A stretch of DNA of 64,000 nucleotides, from positions 496,001 to 560,000 of the forward strand of contig NZ_LT900024.1 in NCBI RefSeq assembly GCF_900182925.1, written 5' to 3'. The notes beneath the pieces are model-generated. The model had not been told where the DNA came from, searched no databases, and worked only from the letters and a program-made list of their open reading frames with translations. This stretch comes from Psychrobacter sp. LV10R520-6 (GTDB lineage: Bacteria; Pseudomonadota; Gammaproteobacteria; Pseudomonadales; Moraxellaceae). The position numbers and the translations under genes are program-made. This document shows positions 16,833-26,815 of the stretch, piece by piece; position 1 is the stretch's first letter, and every line of letters begins with the position of its first letter.

Positions 16833-16886
16833 TTAGGTCGTTTTAGCGTCTTGCCCTTATAAATAGGACCCACTTCGCTAAATGAG

Positions 16887-16962
16887 TGGTGGGTGATGAC
16901 GGATTCGAACCGCCGACATTCTGCGTGTAAGGCAGACGCTCTACCAACTGAGCTAATCACCC
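16887..16962 (-). tRNA. tRNA-Val (TAC)
   Basis: A 76-nt cloverleaf with acceptor GGGTGAT/ATCACCC, D arm GCTCAGTTGGTAGAGC, anticodon loop CTTACAC (anticodon TAC), T arm GGCGGTTCGAATCCGTC and encoded CCA. It is first in a two-tRNA transcript. Confidence 0.97.
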
Positions 16963-17005
16963 TGAGAAGCGTTAAAAAATTGCAGTGCAATTTTAGCTTC
17001 GCAAG

Positions 17006-17029
17006 AGAAATCCTTTAAATAGGATTTCT
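17006..17029. repeat. Perfect 9-bp inverted repeat in the tRNA leader
   Basis: AGAAATCCT (17006-17014) and AGGATTTCT (17021-17029) are separated by TTAAAT. It lies in the leader of the tRNA-Val/Asp transcript, between promoter and first tRNA. It could be a processing stem; its function is not known. Confidence 0.5.
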
Positions 17030-17120
17030 TAGAAGTTTGACTATCTAAAGGTGTCATGCTCTAGAATCATAAAATTTCCAACAACCTAGAACTGTTTAAA
17101 GCCCCTTGCTGTGGGTGTGT

Positions 17121-17148
17121 ATTATATACATTTACATTGGCCTGTCAA
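17121..17148 (-). promoter_or_regulatory. Consensus sigma-70 promoter of the tRNA-Val/tRNA-Asp operon
   Basis: On the minus strand: TTGACA (17148-17143), 16-nt spacer, TATAAT (17126-17121). Both hexamers match consensus. The transcript would carry a leader of about 150 nt before tRNA-Val. Confidence 0.85.
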
Positions 17149-17325
17149 ATATTATTTCACATATTTTATAAAATGGTCGCTATTATGTGGCAAAGGTAAA
17201 TGATTAGGGGCAAAGGCAGGCTACACAGTTGCCTATTGTGTGACTGCCAAAAGTTACTATACTAGTAACGTTTTAGTAAAGGTGCTTATATTTAGTTGGT
17301 TTTAATTAATGAGTCGTATTGGTTG

Positions 17326-18963
17326 ATGGAGGTGAACATAAAAGCTTTAACTACTGAGTCGCAACTTGCAGCGTGGTCGTGGGGCGACTTTGCAGGGTAC
17401 GGTCTCATATTGAACATTATCTTGATGGTGGTGCTGACCCTACGTATTGTTTCGGTGCAGCGCAACATTGGGGTAGCCATTGCGTGGATAGCCGTGTTGT
17501 ATACGCTACCTCTAGTAGGGCTGTTTGCTTATATTTTGGTGGGTGAGCCCATGATTGGTCGCCGTTATCGTCAACGGATGGAACAGGCAGGCCTCATTAT
17601 GAATGAGATGGCAGAGCGTGAACGTTTGGTTTTTGATAAAGGCCAAGAGCTACTGCCTGAACACTATCGCGGTGTTAGCCAAATGGGCACCCGCTGGACA
17701 GGGTTTGGGGTATTTTCAGACCATGATATGCAGCTATTAACTCACCCTAATGCTATTTTTGAGCTTTTGATTGATGATATCAATGCCGCTCAACGTACTA
17801 TTTTGATGGAGTTTTATATTATCTATCCGAAGGGGCAGGTACTAAATGTCATACAAGCGTTGATGGCGGCCGCTCAGCGCGGTGTAGAGTGTCACCTTCT
17901 CATAGATAGTGTGGGTAGCTTTAGTTTCTTTAATAGCGCCGAGCATAGGGATTTAGAACGTGCTGGCGTTTTTGTGCACCAATCGCTGCCAGTAGGTTTA
18001 TTTAAGACCTTATTTAAGCGTTCTGATCTGCGCAATCATCGCAAGATTATGGTTATTGACGAATATATTGGTTATATCGGTAGTTTTAACTTGGTCGATC
18101 CCAAGTTTTTTAAGCAAGATAAAGATGTCGGTCAGTGGATTGATGTGGCGATACGTAGTGTCAGTCAGCAGCCAATAAGTATTGCCACTGCGATGGCTAA
18201 GGTAGTGGTCACTGATATTGGCGCTGAGAATAGTGACAATTTAGATGCGTTGCATCAACGAGTTAACAACTATACTCGTAAATTATACGTGTTAGATCCG
18301 ACTATTAACGATATGAACAGTCGAATAAAGGTGCTAGATGATGGCGTAGATCATTTTGAACAGCTTAACACTGGGTCAACGTCGATTGTAATTCCGCAGA
18401 TGCCGGTGGTAAAAGGTGTGGTAGCGCAGCTGATTCCTTCAGCACCACAAGTGACCGCACATGTGATTTATAATACTTTAGTAACCATTATCCACCGCGC
18501 TAATAAACGTATTCAAATCACCACGCCATATTTTGTTCCTGATGAAGCTTTATCAGGAGCGTTAGTCACAGCGGCTAAGCGGGGGGTCGAGGTCACGCTG
18601 ATTGTCCCTGAAAAGGTCGATTCGTTTTTGGTACAGCATGCTTCGCAAGCTTATTATCAAGAGCTGTTAGAGGCGGGGGTGACCATTGCGCTATTTAAAG
18701 GCGGCCTGTTACATGCCAAAACAGTGATTATCGATGATGACTATTGTCTATTTGGTACGGTCAATATTGATATGCGCAGCTTTTATTTAAATATGGAAGT
18801 TAGTTTGGCGATTTATACGCCAGAAATGGTCGCGCAGGTTGCTGACTGTCAGGAGTCATACTTACAAAGCTGTCGTTTTATGGGCTTAGAAGAATGGGAG
18901 CAGCGCCATGATTATAAACGCTTATTCGATAATGTCGTACGCCTGTTTAGTCCCTTGCTGTAG
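17326..18963 (+). CDS. cls: Cardiolipin synthase (phospholipase D superfamily)
   Basis: About 545 residues from ATG 17326; a TTG at 17296 would add ten. Two N-terminal membrane helices are followed by two phospholipase D domains with HKD motifs: HRKIMVIDEYIGYIGSFN in the first and HAKTVIIDDDYCLFGTVN in the second. The enzyme condenses phosphatidylglycerol molecules into cardiolipin at the inner membrane. Both catalytic His/Lys/Asp sets are intact and length is close to the family norm of about 480-510. It is monocistronic, with the next gene 118 bp away. Which Cls paralogue this is (A, B or C) is not clear, but the N-terminal membrane region argues for ClsA-like. Confidence 0.93.
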   Translation: MEVNIKALTTESQLAAWSWGDFAGYGLILNIILMVVLTLRIVSVQRNIGVAIAWIAVLYTLPLVGLFAYILVGEPMIGRRYRQRMEQAGLIMNEMAERERLVFDKGQELLPEHYRGVSQMGTRWTGFGVFSDHDMQLLTHPNAIFELLIDDINAAQRTILMEFYIIYPKGQVLNVIQALMAAAQRGVECHLLIDSVGSFSFFNSAEHRDLERAGVFVHQSLPVGLFKTLFKRSDLRNHRKIMVIDEYIGYIGSFNLVDPKFFKQDKDVGQWIDVAIRSVSQQPISIATAMAKVVVTDIGAENSDNLDALHQRVNNYTRKLYVLDPTINDMNSRIKVLDDGVDHFEQLNTGSTSIVIPQMPVVKGVVAQLIPSAPQVTAHVIYNTLVTIIHRANKRIQITTPYFVPDEALSGALVTAAKRGVEVTLIVPEKVDSFLVQHASQAYYQELLEAGVTIALFKGGLLHAKTVIIDDDYCLFGTVNIDMRSFYLNMEVSLAIYTPEMVAQVADCQESYLQSCRFMGLEEWEQRHDYKRLFDNVVRLFSPLL

Positions 18964-19081
18964 CAGTTTATTGTAGCCATTCAAATTTTAGGTTAAGGTA
19001 AGCTCCTACTATTTTAGTATAGTCGCCGTCGACTCATTACTGCCACTGCCCACTTATTTCATCAAAGGATACGCTTGCCTC

Positions 19082-20797
19082 ATGCCTGCTATATCTGCTT
19101 CTTCCTTAACGCCCCTCGACTATACTGCAGAAGATTATTGGCAAGACTTCTTAGCTAGGCGTTCTATCGCTGGCGGTATTGCTTATGAAGAAGCGCTGCA
19201 TAACTGCCAGTTAGATGAGTCATTGGTAAGCTTACAGCGGATAGATACGCTATTATCGCAAATACGCCGTGATAGGGTTAAAGCGGGTACATGGGACGAA
19301 ACCACGATACTAGCTGATGAGCGCTATCGTAATTTGCTAGTGTTTTTAGCGTTTTACGCAGGACGAATATTGGCGCGGCAGTGGCAAAATACGCCGCATT
19401 GGTATGGTCAATTTGAGCTGCGTGCTCGCTATCCTAAATTAGCAATGACAACTGATGACTTTTATCAGCATATGGCGGTTTTGTACAATGACACCTCCGT
19501 TTTCATTGCTGCTACCCACGATACAAATAGCAATGAAAGTGAAGACAACAATAGAGATGAAAGTAATAGAGCTGATAGTAGTTATAAAAACTATAACTAT
19601 AAAGCAATTGCGCCCGTATTTTTTGCCTTAGAGCCAATAGGGCTGCGTCTGTTTGGTCATATAGATCGGCAGTTTGAGGCAGTACATGGGGGACAAATAG
19701 CCAGCGGCTTATATCAAGCAGTTATCGCACGGCTACCCAACGTCACTGCTGATCCTGTGACTGCTGATCAGACTTCTACTGTGCCAATTGCAAATGCCCG
19801 TTTAAATACAAACTCAGACGTAAGCTCCAAGACAGGCTTAAACGCAACCCAAGCTGTCACGCTTGCTAAGACCACAGAAGGTGACGTTTTACCTGAAATG
19901 GATTCCAAAGACGCTTCCAACATTGCTCCTAAAATTACTCATAAAACTGCTCTTAAAGTAACCAGTGTTACGACAGATAAGAGGTCAAATAGTTCTGCTG
20001 GCGATACGCTTAAACCAGTAGACAATCCGGTTGATAAAGTTTCTGCTAATAAAGTTCCTATAACTCCCACACTAGTCGCTGTGACTGATGCTGGCTCATC
20101 TGGCGACGAGACTCATGCAAAATCAATTCTAACTGAAGATTTATCTTCACTACCAAAAAAAGTAGCTCCTCTCGTAGCACCGCCAACGCCTGAAATTTTT
20201 ACCCAACTGCTCACAAAGCTAGATGAGATTGAGGTAGCACAAACTGCCGGCAACGATGACTATCAACAAGCGCGAAAAATTCTCGACCAGTTTGAACAAC
20301 ATATCGCTAAGCAAAATAAGCCACGTGCACAAGTCATTTTCTCCGAGTCCCATCAAGCTGCAAAGCAACAAGCTCTTATGCAGTTAAAAATTTCTGCTGA
20401 CCTTAGTAATACCGCTGCCATGCTACGCCTTGCTATGTATGAACTGTTAGATGAAGGGCTGACAACAGGTAATGAAAAAGGTAAAGACACTGGCAAAGAG
20501 GCAGGGGTTGAGTGGATCAAGCAAGCTGCTAATAAAAAAGACAGCCGCGCCCAGCGCTTGCTTAGTAGAATGTACTATCAAGGGATAGGTTTGCCGCAAG
20601 ATATTAATAGTGGTAAACACTGGCTTGAGCAAGCGGCAGAAAATGGTCACGTAGAAGCAGCCAGTCTCGTTGGGCAGTGGCAGCAAGCGCAAACGTTGAT
20701 AACGACACGCCAGCAGGAGCAACATAGCCTTAAGCGCTATCAATTATTGATTGGCGCTGTGATAGTAGCCGCGTTATTGTTAATCATTTTTGTATAA
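19082..20797 (+). CDS. Sel1-repeat protein with long disordered linker and C-terminal membrane anchor
   Basis: A 571-residue protein in three parts. The N-terminal domain (about 1-145) is mostly helical and not recognised. A long Asn/Thr/Ser/Lys-rich linker spans about 145-370. The C-terminal part has Sel1-type repeats (GVEWIKQAANKKDSRAQRLL and YYQGIGLPQDINSGKHWLEQ) and a final hydrophobic helix LLIGAVIVAALLLIIFV ending at the C-terminus. With no signal peptide, the body should be cytoplasmic and tail-anchored in the inner membrane. It precedes waaA by about 180 bp on the same strand. Sel1 repeats bind protein partners; the partner is unknown. Confidence 0.75.
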   Translation: MPAISASSLTPLDYTAEDYWQDFLARRSIAGGIAYEEALHNCQLDESLVSLQRIDTLLSQIRRDRVKAGTWDETTILADERYRNLLVFLAFYAGRILARQWQNTPHWYGQFELRARYPKLAMTTDDFYQHMAVLYNDTSVFIAATHDTNSNESEDNNRDESNRADSSYKNYNYKAIAPVFFALEPIGLRLFGHIDRQFEAVHGGQIASGLYQAVIARLPNVTADPVTADQTSTVPIANARLNTNSDVSSKTGLNATQAVTLAKTTEGDVLPEMDSKDASNIAPKITHKTALKVTSVTTDKRSNSSAGDTLKPVDNPVDKVSANKVPITPTLVAVTDAGSSGDETHAKSILTEDLSSLPKKVAPLVAPPTPEIFTQLLTKLDEIEVAQTAGNDDYQQARKILDQFEQHIAKQNKPRAQVIFSESHQAAKQQALMQLKISADLSNTAAMLRLAMYELLDEGLTTGNEKGKDTGKEAGVEWIKQAANKKDSRAQRLLSRMYYQGIGLPQDINSGKHWLEQAAENGHVEAASLVGQWQQAQTLITTRQQEQHSLKRYQLLIGAVIVAALLLIIFV

Positions 20798-20974
20798 CAG
20801 GACTTTATTTACAGTACTGGATTTAAAGATCTGTTTTTAAATAGCTAGGTTTAAAAACCTTAGTTTAAAAGGTTATTGTTAAGCGCTAATTTCAGGTAGA
20901 ATTAACGCATTTTTTGACGCCATCTTTTTATTATTTTATTCATTACTTCATCCATTATTAACCCGGGCTTTTGC

Positions 20975-22669
20975 ATGCCATCTTTTCATTTACCTCCACA
21001 GCCGTCTACCAAGCGCGATTCGCTCGCGCCTGTCAATCAGCTAGACGCTATCTCAGTACCATTAACCACACGCACGCCTAGCACGCCACCTTGGTATTAT
21101 CGATTTATTATTACCTTATTAAAACCACTATACCGCCTGCAAGTATGGCGGCGTTCGCATAAGCGTGATAATTATCAGCAAGAGGTTGCACAGCGTTTTG
21201 GTAAACATTACCCACCGCGTCCCGTGGCCAATGTCAGCACTGATGCTAACAAAGCAGATGTTAATAATTTTAACGTTATTAATAGCTTCGATGTTAATAA
21301 TAAAACCATTTGGTGTCATGCGGTCTCTTTAGGTGAGACCAATACGATTGCGCCATTATTAGACGCTTTATTAGCGCAGGGCTATCAGATATGGCTGACC
21401 AATACCACGCAGACCGGTTTTGCTCGGGGTGCTAGCCGTTTCGCAGATGATATTGTTCAAGGTCGACTGAGTCACAGCTATGTACCAGTGGACAGTCCGG
21501 TAGTGATTGAAACCTTTTTGGCGCATGTGCAACCAGTCGCTGCGCTGTTTGTAGAAACTGAGCTATGGGCAAATATTCTAGTTAAGCTCTCCGAGCATCA
21601 TATTCCAAGTATCTTAGTCAATGGTCGCTTATCAGCAGCGTCTTTTACCCGCTACCAAAAAATTAGCGCGGTGAGTCGCAGCATGATGCAAAATCTGACC
21701 TTAATCATCGCCCAAGATGATGAATCTGCTACGCGTTTTCGGCAGTTGGGCGCTTATAGTGCACAGATTCGCGTGGCCGGCTCGCTTAAATGGGTTATTA
21801 ATAGCCCTAAAATTGATGTTAAAATCACTGATATAAAAGACGATAATGACGTTATACAGAAGCAAATAGAGAAGCAAGAAAGTGGTATTGAGAGCGATAT
21901 TGAAAATGGTGTTGAAAGTGGTACTGAAAGTGACATAGGAAACGACCCTAAAGCTGAATTAGAGCAGTTGAAACAGTTAGACCGTCCTATCTGGGTGGCA
22001 GCAAGCACACATAGCGGTGAAGAAGATACCGCGCTGTCATTACAACAGCAGCTATTATCAATAACTGCCCTTGCTGAAACTTTATTAATTATCGTACCGA
22101 GACATCCTGAACGCTTCGATGAAGTGGCAGACCTTATTCAAAAGTCAGGGTTACAAATGGTGCGCCGTAGTAATCAGGAAGCCATCAGAGCGCAGACGCA
22201 AGTTTATCTGGCAGATAGTATGGGTGAGCTCATGCACTGGTACGCATTGGCTAATGTGGCATTAGTTGGCGGTTCATTGGTTGATATTGGTGGACATAAC
22301 CCTGTTGAGCCGGCGAGTGTGGCAACGCCTGTATTGATGGGACGCTATACCCAGTCTTGTCAAAGTGTGGTGGATAAGCTTGCTAGCGCTGGCGCGCTGT
22401 ATCAGCCGAGCAATCATTTTTATCGACCTATTACTATTGATGGCCAGCCAGTCGAGCAGGATAAATCCGAACCCCTTCTGCAAGCTGCGGATGCTGATGA
22501 TAGCGTTCTTATTTATGAACAACTGCAGTTTTGGCTCAGTCATCCGCAACTAGCGTTGCTGGCAGGGCAGGCAGGGGAGCAGTTGACCTTACAGCAGCAA
22601 TCAGTACTTACTCGTCAGCTTACTATGATTGAAGAGGTTGTTAAGCAATTTTCGAGCAGTGAACTGTAA
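20975..22669 (+). CDS. waaA: 3-deoxy-D-manno-octulosonic acid (Kdo) transferase
   Basis: A 564-residue GT-B/GT30 enzyme that adds Kdo from CMP-Kdo to lipid IVA on the inner-membrane face. Motifs include WCHAVSLGETNTIAPLLDAL, FVETELWANIL, a C-terminal donor-site region VALVGGSLVDIGGHNPVEPA, and an N-terminal hydrophobic anchor (about 40-58). It is longer than the usual 420-430 residues because of an N-terminal extension of about 35 residues, an Asn/Asp-rich insertion near residue 90, and an acidic Glu/Ser/Asp-rich insertion at about 270-325. These fit the low-complexity insertions common in this genus. The number of Kdo residues it adds cannot be inferred. Confidence 0.93.
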   Translation: MPSFHLPPQPSTKRDSLAPVNQLDAISVPLTTRTPSTPPWYYRFIITLLKPLYRLQVWRRSHKRDNYQQEVAQRFGKHYPPRPVANVSTDANKADVNNFNVINSFDVNNKTIWCHAVSLGETNTIAPLLDALLAQGYQIWLTNTTQTGFARGASRFADDIVQGRLSHSYVPVDSPVVIETFLAHVQPVAALFVETELWANILVKLSEHHIPSILVNGRLSAASFTRYQKISAVSRSMMQNLTLIIAQDDESATRFRQLGAYSAQIRVAGSLKWVINSPKIDVKITDIKDDNDVIQKQIEKQESGIESDIENGVESGTESDIGNDPKAELEQLKQLDRPIWVAASTHSGEEDTALSLQQQLLSITALAETLLIIVPRHPERFDEVADLIQKSGLQMVRRSNQEAIRAQTQVYLADSMGELMHWYALANVALVGGSLVDIGGHNPVEPASVATPVLMGRYTQSCQSVVDKLASAGALYQPSNHFYRPITIDGQPVEQDKSEPLLQAADADDSVLIYEQLQFWLSHPQLALLAGQAGEQLTLQQQSVLTRQLTMIEEVVKQFSSSEL

Positions 22670-22792
22670 GCTTTATGCATGATTGTTCACCGCTGTTTTT
22701 AGTTACTGCTTCAAGTTACCTCTTTAAATCATTAGCTACCAATCATCTGCTTCTACCCAACGCTCACCACTTATTATTAAGCGACATGCTGT

Positions 22793-23587
22793 ATGAACTG
22801 TATTTTATTGCCAGCGGCTAATTTTTCGCTAACACAAGCTCTAATTGATGCGCCTAGGCAAATCGAGCATATTAATAAGGTCTTAGGCGCACAAATCGGT
22901 GATACGTTAAAAATTGGCCAACTTGGTGGCCATCTTGGTACTGCTGTCGTTGATGCGATGACGCCTGCTAAGATTCAGCTTTGCGATGTACAGTTGACTA
23001 TTGAACCGCCTCCCAAGTTAGATGTCACCGTAGTTTTGGCATTGCCGCGCCCAAAAGTTTTGCGGCGCCTAATTATGGATATGACCGCGCTGGGTGTGCG
23101 CGATATCGTCCTTATTAATAGCTATCGTACTCAAAAAAGCTATTGGCAAAGTCCCTTATTAGCGCGTCTTGATGAGTTTGTATTAGAAGGGTTGCAACAA
23201 GGCGTCGATACCCTTGTTCCGCGTATTACCCTACAAAAACGTTTTAAACCGTTTGTCGAAGATGAGCTGGCAAGTTTAATAACCAATCGTGCCATTGTGG
23301 CACACCCTTATAGTGAGCTGTCGTTAGGGCAGTATTTACAGCAGTATGCTCAGCCTACAGTAGTCTATACTTTGAACAGCGCTGCAAGTATTTCTAATCA
23401 AGAACATGAGCAATCACATATGAAATCGGCCTTGCCTAGTGTGGTCTTTATTGGCGCAGAAGGGGGCTGGATTGACTACGAGATTGAGTTGCTGGCGGGG
23501 CAAGGTTGCCAAACGGTTAATATGGGGCGGCGAGTATTACGAACAGAGGCCGCTGTAAATGCGCTTCTTGGACAGTGGCTACTATGA
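22793..23587 (+). CDS. rsmE: 16S rRNA (uracil1498-N3)-methyltransferase
   Basis: A 264-residue RsmE with an N-terminal PUA-like domain (MNCILLPAANF, HINKVLGAQIGDTLKIG) and a C-terminal SPOUT knot domain: LALPRPKVLRRLIMDMTALGV, then VFIGAEGGWIDYEIELL and the knot end NMGRRVLRTEAAVNALLGQW. It methylates U1498 of 16S rRNA in the assembled 30S subunit using S-adenosylmethionine. Family length is normal. It lies 123 bp after waaA on the same strand. Confidence 0.95.
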   Translation: MNCILLPAANFSLTQALIDAPRQIEHINKVLGAQIGDTLKIGQLGGHLGTAVVDAMTPAKIQLCDVQLTIEPPPKLDVTVVLALPRPKVLRRLIMDMTALGVRDIVLINSYRTQKSYWQSPLLARLDEFVLEGLQQGVDTLVPRITLQKRFKPFVEDELASLITNRAIVAHPYSELSLGQYLQQYAQPTVVYTLNSAASISNQEHEQSHMKSALPSVVFIGAEGGWIDYEIELLAGQGCQTVNMGRRVLRTEAAVNALLGQWLL

Positions 23588-23680
23588 AGTTTATGGCAAA
23601 ATATTACCATTAAATATCCTTTTGGTGAGTGTTTTGGAGACAGAGTAAACATGTAAATTACAGGGTTATATAAATGTATT

Positions 23681-23699
23681 GATAACTAATATCATTTGT
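23681..23699 (+). promoter_or_regulatory. Fur-box-like site upstream of the iron ABC transporter
   Basis: GATAACTAATATCATTTGT matches 12 of 19 positions of the classical Fur box GATAATGATAATCATTATC. It lies about 125-140 bp before the ATG of the iron-binding protein gene. Fit and context are suggestive, not decisive. Confidence 0.45.
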
Positions 23700-23822
23700 A
23701 TTAGTATATCACCTTCAGTTTTTATTATTTACTCATCAGCCTCTTTTCGGTTTTTTTATCCATTAGCCGTTGATTCTATAATTTTACTTTACCTATTTAT
23801 CGCACTATTTATGGAGAAAACC

Positions 23823-24932
23823 ATGTCGTTGAATGCGATTACAGCCCCTCTATCTTTTACCCGCCCTGTCAAAGCCACTTTATCTGTTGCTGTATTTAGC
23901 ATGATGTTAGGTTTGGTAGGTTGTAATAAAGCGGAAACGCCTGAACAAAGTGCTGATGCCGAAACGCCAGTAGAAACGACTGCGACGACTAACAATGATC
24001 AAGTGGTTACCATTTACTCTTCACGTAATGAGCAGTTAATCAAGCCATTATTAGATAAATATACCGAAGAAACGGGCGTGAAGATTGAGCTGATCACCGA
24101 TAAAACCGGCCCACTCATGGCGCGCCTACAAGCTGAAGGTACAAATACTCCAGCAGATATGCTACTGACCGTTGATGCCGGTAACTTATGGCAAGCGGCG
24201 CAGCAAGACTTATTGCAACCAGTCGCTTCTACTATCTTAGAGAGCAACGTACCTGCTAAATACCGTGATCCAAAAGGTCAATGGACGGGTCTGTCTCTTC
24301 GTGCCCGTACTATCTTCTATGATCCAAGCAAAGTCGATGCCGCCGAGTTATCCACTTATGCAGATCTAGCGGATCCAAAATGGAAAGGTAAGCTATGTTT
24401 ACGTACCTCGAAAAAGGTCTATAATCAATCACTCGTTGCTAGCATGATGGAGCATTTAGGCGAGGAAAAAACCGAACAAGTCATTCGCGGCTGGGTCGAT
24501 AACTTAGCCACCGATGTGTTCAGTGATGATACCCGCATGCTAGAGGCTATTGCTGCTGGCCAGTGTGAGGTTGGGATTGCCAATAGTTATTATTATGGTC
24601 GTATACTGGATGAAAAACCTAACTTCCCTGTGAAAATATTTTGGGCAAACCAAGAGTCTACAGGGACTCATGTAAACATCTCTGGTGCCGGTGTGGTCGC
24701 AAACTCAGACAATCCTGATGGCGCGCTTAAGCTGATGGAATGGTTATCGTCTGATGAACCACAGGGTATTTATGCCAGCGCTGATAAAGAATATCCGGTA
24801 AAAGCGGGTATTGATGAATCGGATATGCTCAGATCATGGGGCGAGTTCAAAAAAGACGACATTAATGTACAGAAATTTGGCTCACTGCAGACCCAAGCGA
24901 TCCAAATGATGGATAAAGCCGGATATAAATAA
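23823..24932 (+). CDS. fbpA: Ferric-iron ABC transporter substrate-binding lipoprotein
   Basis: About 369 residues from ATG 23823, preceded by GGAG; the open frame extends upstream to 23679 without a better start. The N-terminus is a lipoprotein signal ending in the lipobox LVGC. The mature part is an FbpA/AfuA-type binding protein: VTIYSSRNEQLIKPLLDKYTEETG at its start, LSLRARTIFYDP, and the tandem tyrosines in IANSYYYGRI that coordinate Fe3+ in this family. It would capture ferric iron in the periplasm and deliver it to the permease encoded next. A Fur-box-like sequence upstream suggests iron repression. Confidence 0.9.
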   Translation: MSLNAITAPLSFTRPVKATLSVAVFSMMLGLVGCNKAETPEQSADAETPVETTATTNNDQVVTIYSSRNEQLIKPLLDKYTEETGVKIELITDKTGPLMARLQAEGTNTPADMLLTVDAGNLWQAAQQDLLQPVASTILESNVPAKYRDPKGQWTGLSLRARTIFYDPSKVDAAELSTYADLADPKWKGKLCLRTSKKVYNQSLVASMMEHLGEEKTEQVIRGWVDNLATDVFSDDTRMLEAIAAGQCEVGIANSYYYGRILDEKPNFPVKIFWANQESTGTHVNISGAGVVANSDNPDGALKLMEWLSSDEPQGIYASADKEYPVKAGIDESDMLRSWGEFKKDDINVQKFGSLQTQAIQMMDKAGYK

Positions 24933-25001
24933 CCGCTGGTCAGTAAGTTTATAGGATGTTATGGGTCATGGTCTTTATGCGTCTGATATGGTAATAATTT
25001 T

Positions 25002-26690
25002 ATGATGACAATGCCAGAAGCGTCTGCTAGTAAAGACAACACTGTCAACGATAATAGTAATGGTAGTGATAATAGCAACCAGGCTGTCAGCCAAGACCAC
25101 GCAGTCCGCAAACGTATTATCTCGAAATCAGTCTTAGGACTGATTTCGTTGTTTATGCTAATACCGATTTTAGTGGTGCTTTTATCGTGGACGCAACCTG
25201 TGGCAGATATCTGGACCCACATGCGTGAGTATGTGCTGCCGCAAGTGCTCAAAAATACCGCCATTTTATTATTAATGGTCATAACGATTTCCGGTAGTAT
25301 CGGTACGGCGCTGGCATGGGTGACGAGTATGTATCGTTTTCCTGGGCAGCGATTTTTTTCTTGGGCGCTGATGTTGCCACTGGCGATACCGGCTTATGTG
25401 CTGGCCTTCGTCACGATAGGTATTGTTGATTTTAGCGGACCGTTACAAACCGGGTTACGCGATTTCGGTATCAGTACTGCCATACCCTCAGTGCGTAATG
25501 TCTGGGGCGCAGGTTTGGTCTTGTCGCTGGCGTTTTATCCTTATGTTTACTTGCTGGCACGCCAAGCCTTTTTGTCACAGGGGCGACGTGCGATTGAAGC
25601 GGGTCAAATGCTGGGTCTGAGTCGCAGTCGGGTATTTTTTCGTTTGGCATTACCGCAAGCACTCCCTTGGGTGGTTGGTGGTTTGTTACTGGCCAGCATG
25701 GAGACCCTTGCTGATTTTGGGGCGGTGTCCGTATTTAATGTGGATACCTTTACGACTGCTATTTATAAAGCCTGGTTTGGATTTTTCAGTTTAACGACCG
25801 CCGCTCAGTTAGCTGCTCTGTTAATTGGGGTCATATTTATCGTCGTGCTTTTTGAGCAATATTGGCAAGCAAGACGCGGCAATACCGTAACCCAAGGCAG
25901 TAACCGCCGTTTTGATGCCAGCCCTCCGGCCAAAATTGCGATGACCTTGTTGTGTACGTTAGTGTTTTTAATTGCCTTTTTAGTACCCTTCTTACAGCTG
26001 GTCTATTGGACAGCGATGAATTTTCGCCAAGATTTTGATCAGCGCTATCTTGATTTTGTTACTAATAGCCTAATAATTGCTAGTATGACCACGCTTTTTA
26101 TTGCCTTTTTAGCTATCATCATTGCGTGGGTTAAGCGTCAATATCCAGATAAAACCACTAAATTGCTAACGACTTTAGCCAATTTAGGGTACGTGGTACC
26201 GGGTACGGTATTGGCCGTTGGGGTATTTATACCTATTGCTTGGGTTGATAATCAACTGATTGCTTTTGGTGTTACCTCCCATCAAGTGCTATCAGGTAGT
26301 GTTGTCGTGATGCTGCTGGCATTATCGACGCGCTTTATGACCGTCAGTTTTCAACCAGTAGACCGTCAATTGCAGCGGCTAACGGTTAATCAAGAAGCCG
26401 CCGCTGAATTGCTCAGTGACAGTCCGATACAACGCTGGCGGCAAGTGGTACTGCCCGTGCTCAGCCCAGGGGTATTAACTGCCTTACTAATGGGTTTTGT
26501 TGAGGTTATGAAAGAGATGCCCATTACTTTAATGACGCGGCGGCAGGGTTGGGATACGCTAGCAGTGCGGGTATTTGAGATGACCAGTGAAGGGATGTGG
26601 GGACGCGCCGCATTGCCTAGCTTATTGATAGTGTTGGTTGGCCTGCTTCCTGTTTGGATCTTGCTGCGTCAAAGTGACAAAACGGGTTAG
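25002..26690 (+). CDS. fbpB: Ferric-iron ABC transporter permease (two fused permease domains)
   Basis: A 562-residue membrane protein with about twelve hydrophobic segments and two copies of the binding-protein-dependent permease EAA loop: EAGQMLGLSRSRVFFRLALP in the first half and EAAAELLSDSPIQRWRQVVLP in the second. This fused form is normal for FbpB/SfuB. It forms the inner-membrane channel for Fe3+ and couples to the ATPase encoded next. The first 35 residues are a polar Asn/Ser-rich extension. It follows fbpA by 69 bp. Confidence 0.93.
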   Translation: MMTMPEASASKDNTVNDNSNGSDNSNQAVSQDHAVRKRIISKSVLGLISLFMLIPILVVLLSWTQPVADIWTHMREYVLPQVLKNTAILLLMVITISGSIGTALAWVTSMYRFPGQRFFSWALMLPLAIPAYVLAFVTIGIVDFSGPLQTGLRDFGISTAIPSVRNVWGAGLVLSLAFYPYVYLLARQAFLSQGRRAIEAGQMLGLSRSRVFFRLALPQALPWVVGGLLLASMETLADFGAVSVFNVDTFTTAIYKAWFGFFSLTTAAQLAALLIGVIFIVVLFEQYWQARRGNTVTQGSNRRFDASPPAKIAMTLLCTLVFLIAFLVPFLQLVYWTAMNFRQDFDQRYLDFVTNSLIIASMTTLFIAFLAIIIAWVKRQYPDKTTKLLTTLANLGYVVPGTVLAVGVFIPIAWVDNQLIAFGVTSHQVLSGSVVVMLLALSTRFMTVSFQPVDRQLQRLTVNQEAAAELLSDSPIQRWRQVVLPVLSPGVLTALLMGFVEVMKEMPITLMTRRQGWDTLAVRVFEMTSEGMWGRAALPSLLIVLVGLLPVWILLRQSDKTG

Positions 26691-26815
26691 ATTTCCCTGT
26701 CACAAAATGATAAAAGCCTGAATAAATTATTATTTTAGGGTTATAAATACAACCCTTTATTGCACTGCTTTATTTTTACCGCTTCACTCATTCATCGCTT
26801 TTTATTTATCGCCTA

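Noticed and set aside
26734..26760. A hairpin between fbpB and fbpC as a terminator
   Set aside because: The stem is only six pairs and the T tract is interrupted, so I did not list it as a feature; it may only modulate fbpC.
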